Source of the DNA: Gammaproteobacteria bacterium
Lineage (GTDB): Bacteria > Pseudomonadota > Gammaproteobacteria > Natronospirales > JAJUFS01
Assembly: GCA_029263725.1 (NCBI GenBank)
Contig: JAJUFS010000011.1
Coordinates: 1 to 33,030, forward strand
DNA length: 33,030 nucleotides
Direction: 5' to 3'
A program made the position numbers and the translations under genes. Below are positions 31,245 to 33,030 of the stretch, in pieces. The notes below the pieces were generated by a model. It saw nothing but the letters and a program-made list of their open reading frames with translations. It made no database searches and was not told where the DNA came from. Every line of letters starts with the position of its first letter. Within the stretch, counting starts at the first letter, position 1.

Positions 31245-31577
31245 TCAATGCCGGGTGGGATGATCGCCGGTTTCGTTGCCGCTGCCGTACTCGCGCATGC
31301 GCTCGGTGGGTCCGCGGCCGCTGGCGCCGGCCACGCTCCTGCCGCCTTCCTCGAACTCGCGGACCTGCGCTTCGGCGGCTTCGGCATCAAGGCCGTACAT
31401 GCGCTGCAATTCTTCCAGCAGCTTTTCGCGCCGGCCGGCGATGCCTTGCACCTGCTCGTCGCTCAGCTGGTTCCAGCGCGCCTGTATCTTGCCCTTGAAG
31501 GTCTCCCAGTTGTTGCCGGCCTCGTCCCAGTTCATGTTCTGGCGGCGCTGCTCGTTGGAATCGATGCGGTTCTTCAT
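31245..31577 (-). CDS. CsbD-like protein, copy B
   Basis: 'NWDEAGNNWETFKGKIQARWNQLSDEQVQGIAGRREKLLEELQRMYGLDAEAAEAQVREFEE'; stop lies next to the start of copy C. Confidence 0.85.
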   Translation of the reverse strand: MKNRIDSNEQRRQNMNWDEAGNNWETFKGKIQARWNQLSDEQVQGIAGRREKLLEELQRMYGLDAEAAEAQVREFEEGGRSVAGASGRGPTERMREYGSGNETGDHPTRH

Positions 31578-31668
31578 GTGCCGATTGCTCCGATCACCTT
31601 AGTCATCCGCAATCTAGCCGCCGCCCCGTATTCGACCCATTCCGAATTGCCATTAGGGGAAAGACCAT

Positions 31669-32331
31669 TCACTCACGCAGAAGGTAACGGCCGGTGAAGC
31701 TCACGTTCCTGCCGCCGCAGCGTCCGCTGTCCTTCACATCCAGCGCCGCGCCGGCAAGCCGCATCTCGATGCGGCAGGCAGGATCGTTGCTGTCGTCCCC
31801 GAGCGCCTTCGCGTCGTAGAGCAGCATTCCCTCGCGTGGCGAAAGCACGGCCTCGAACTCGCCGAAGTTCATCGCGAGCTCGCTCACCTGGTAGCTTGCC
31901 TCGCCGCGCACCCGGTAGCCGTTTTCCGTTGCGATGATCACGATGCCCGCCTCGCGCGCGCCGCCATCCCGCAGGACCCAGTGGCCGGCCCAGGCGGCGA
32001 CAGGCCGTAGCGTCAGCGTGAGGCCGTCGGCGGGAAAGCGCGAGGCTTGATCGCAATCGAAGAGCTCGAGCCACGCCGCCTCGTATTCCAGTGCGACCGC
32101 CACGGTGACGCCGCAGCGCTCGAAGCGGCCGTGATGCAGCCGAGCGGGCAGGGCGAGATCATCGAGATCGCGCACCTCGATGTCCTCGCTCGCGGCAAGG
32201 TCAGCGGTGTGGCTGCCATGACTCACGCGGACGCGGTCAGCCGCCGCCTTGATGCGCCAGTCGACGCCGGCGTGCTGCAGCTCGAACTGGTGGGTATCGG
32301 CAAGGAACAGGAAAATAAGCGCCGTGATCAT
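31669..32331 (-). CDS. Hypothetical protein, possibly secreted
   Basis: 220 aa ORF with short hydrophobic N-terminus MITALIFLFLADTHQ; no recognised family. Confidence 0.6.
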   Translation of the reverse strand: MITALIFLFLADTHQFELQHAGVDWRIKAAADRVRVSHGSHTADLAASEDIEVRDLDDLALPARLHHGRFERCGVTVAVALEYEAAWLELFDCDQASRFPADGLTLTLRPVAAWAGHWVLRDGGAREAGIVIIATENGYRVRGEASYQVSELAMNFGEFEAVLSPREGMLLYDAKALGDDSNDPACRIEMRLAGAALDVKDSGRCGGRNVSFTGRYLLRE

Positions 32332-32453
32332 CGCCAGGCTCCTCGAATGAACAGGCGGCGCAGGCTAGCAGGCGGCGAGCCCCGGGAAAGTCAGGGGCTG
32401 CCGGAATCGGCGTTGCCTCGGTACCATCTGGCAAAAAAAGGAGGAAGGCCGCC

Positions 32454-32855
32454 GTGCATGAAGTTCGTCATCTTTCCGTCAGCATTGCCTGCCCGCCGCA
32501 GCGGGTCTACGAGTACGCCGCCGATCCCGCCAATCTCGCGCACTGGGCGAGCGGCGTGGGCGCGAGCATCCACCAGGAGGACGGTCGCTGGCTGGTGGAC
32601 GTGCCGGACGGCACCCAGGCGGAAATCCGCTTCACCCCGCGCAACAGCCACGGCATTCTCGATCACGAAGTGATACTCGCGGATGGCAGCGTGGTGCCCG
32701 TGCCGATGCGGGTCGTCGCCAACGGCAAGGGCGCGGAAATCATCTTCACGCTGTTCCGCCTGCCCGGCATGAGCGAGGCGGAGGTGGAGCGTGATCTCGC
32801 GACGATACGAGAGGATCTCGGCAGGCTGAAGCGGATACTGGAGGAAGGCCGGTAA
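32454..32855 (+). CDS. SRPBCC (START/polyketide cyclase-like) family protein
   Basis: 'VRHLSVSIACPPQRVYEYAADPANLAHWASGVGASIHQEDGRWLVDVPDG...VILADGSVVPVPMRVVANGKGAEIIFTLFRLPGMSEAEVERDLATIREDLGRLKRILE'. Confidence 0.8.
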   Translation: MHEVRHLSVSIACPPQRVYEYAADPANLAHWASGVGASIHQEDGRWLVDVPDGTQAEIRFTPRNSHGILDHEVILADGSVVPVPMRVVANGKGAEIIFTLFRLPGMSEAEVERDLATIREDLGRLKRILEEGR

Positions 32856-32900
32856 AAAAAAGGTTCTTCACGGATTAGCGGGGCCCGTGAGATATAGAAA

Positions 32901-32966
32901 GCGGCGCTCCTTCGGATAGATTTGGAAGGGACACGACTCCAATCCACTTCTGCGAAGGACCGCCGC
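32901..32966 (+). promoter_or_regulatory. Long imperfect inverted repeat in the 5' UTR of the last gene, covering its Shine-Dalgarno
   Basis: gcggcgctccttcg (32901-32914) pairs with cgaaggaccgccgc (32953-32966), 13/14 positions; nested TTGGA/TCCAA stem inside. Confidence 0.65.
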
Positions 32967-32967
32967 C

Positions 32968-33030
32968 ATGGCAGAGCCTAAAGTGCTTTCCCTGTTCTGG
33001 GAAGGCTTCGAACTTCACGATGTCCATGAA
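32968..33030 (+). CDS. 5' end of a CDS truncated by the window end (MAEPKVLSLFWEGFELHDVHE...)
   Basis: ATG preceded by cgaaggaccgccgcc (SD-like gaagga); frame open to the window end. Confidence 0.55.
   Translation, partial: MAEPKVLSLFWEGFELHDVHE

Overview
GC-rich, gammaproteobacterial-looking chromosomal window (gene content suggests Xanthomonadales-like; inferred without a database). Positions 1-11 kb hold an LPS inner-core / lipid A cluster: an O-antigen ligase-GT2 fusion ORF, two CDP-glycerol glycerophosphotransferase-like genes, a heptosyltransferase, KdkA, a Capsule_synth-family gene, an LpxL-type acyltransferase, hldE and waaA. Positions 11-16 kb hold tolC, a rhodanese gene, pcm and thiC. 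Positions 16-20 kb are an accessory-looking stretch: VOC protein, DUF998-like membrane protein, SDR, two MerR regulators (one with a TipAS-like domain, one truncated) and a methyltransferase. Next come a TonB-dependent receptor, a CDF transporter, soluble PPase (ppa) and membrane H+/Na+-PPase (hppA), a lipoprotein, a GNAT protein, a small membrane protein, a BaiN/HI0933-type flavoprotein, a Crp/Fnr regulator bracketed by three CsbD-like genes, a putative secreted protein, an SRPBCC protein and a partial gene. I see no CRISPR array, tRNA, rRNA or transposase. The signals I would follow up first are: the Crp/Fnr + triple CsbD cluster with an antisense 3' overlap, a long inverted repeat that would sequester the RBS of the last (partial) gene, dispersed period-7 intergenic repeats around the CDF gene, the O-antigen ligase-GT2 fusion, the KdkA/Capsule_synth pair, and an orphan coding-like fragment between waaA and tolC.
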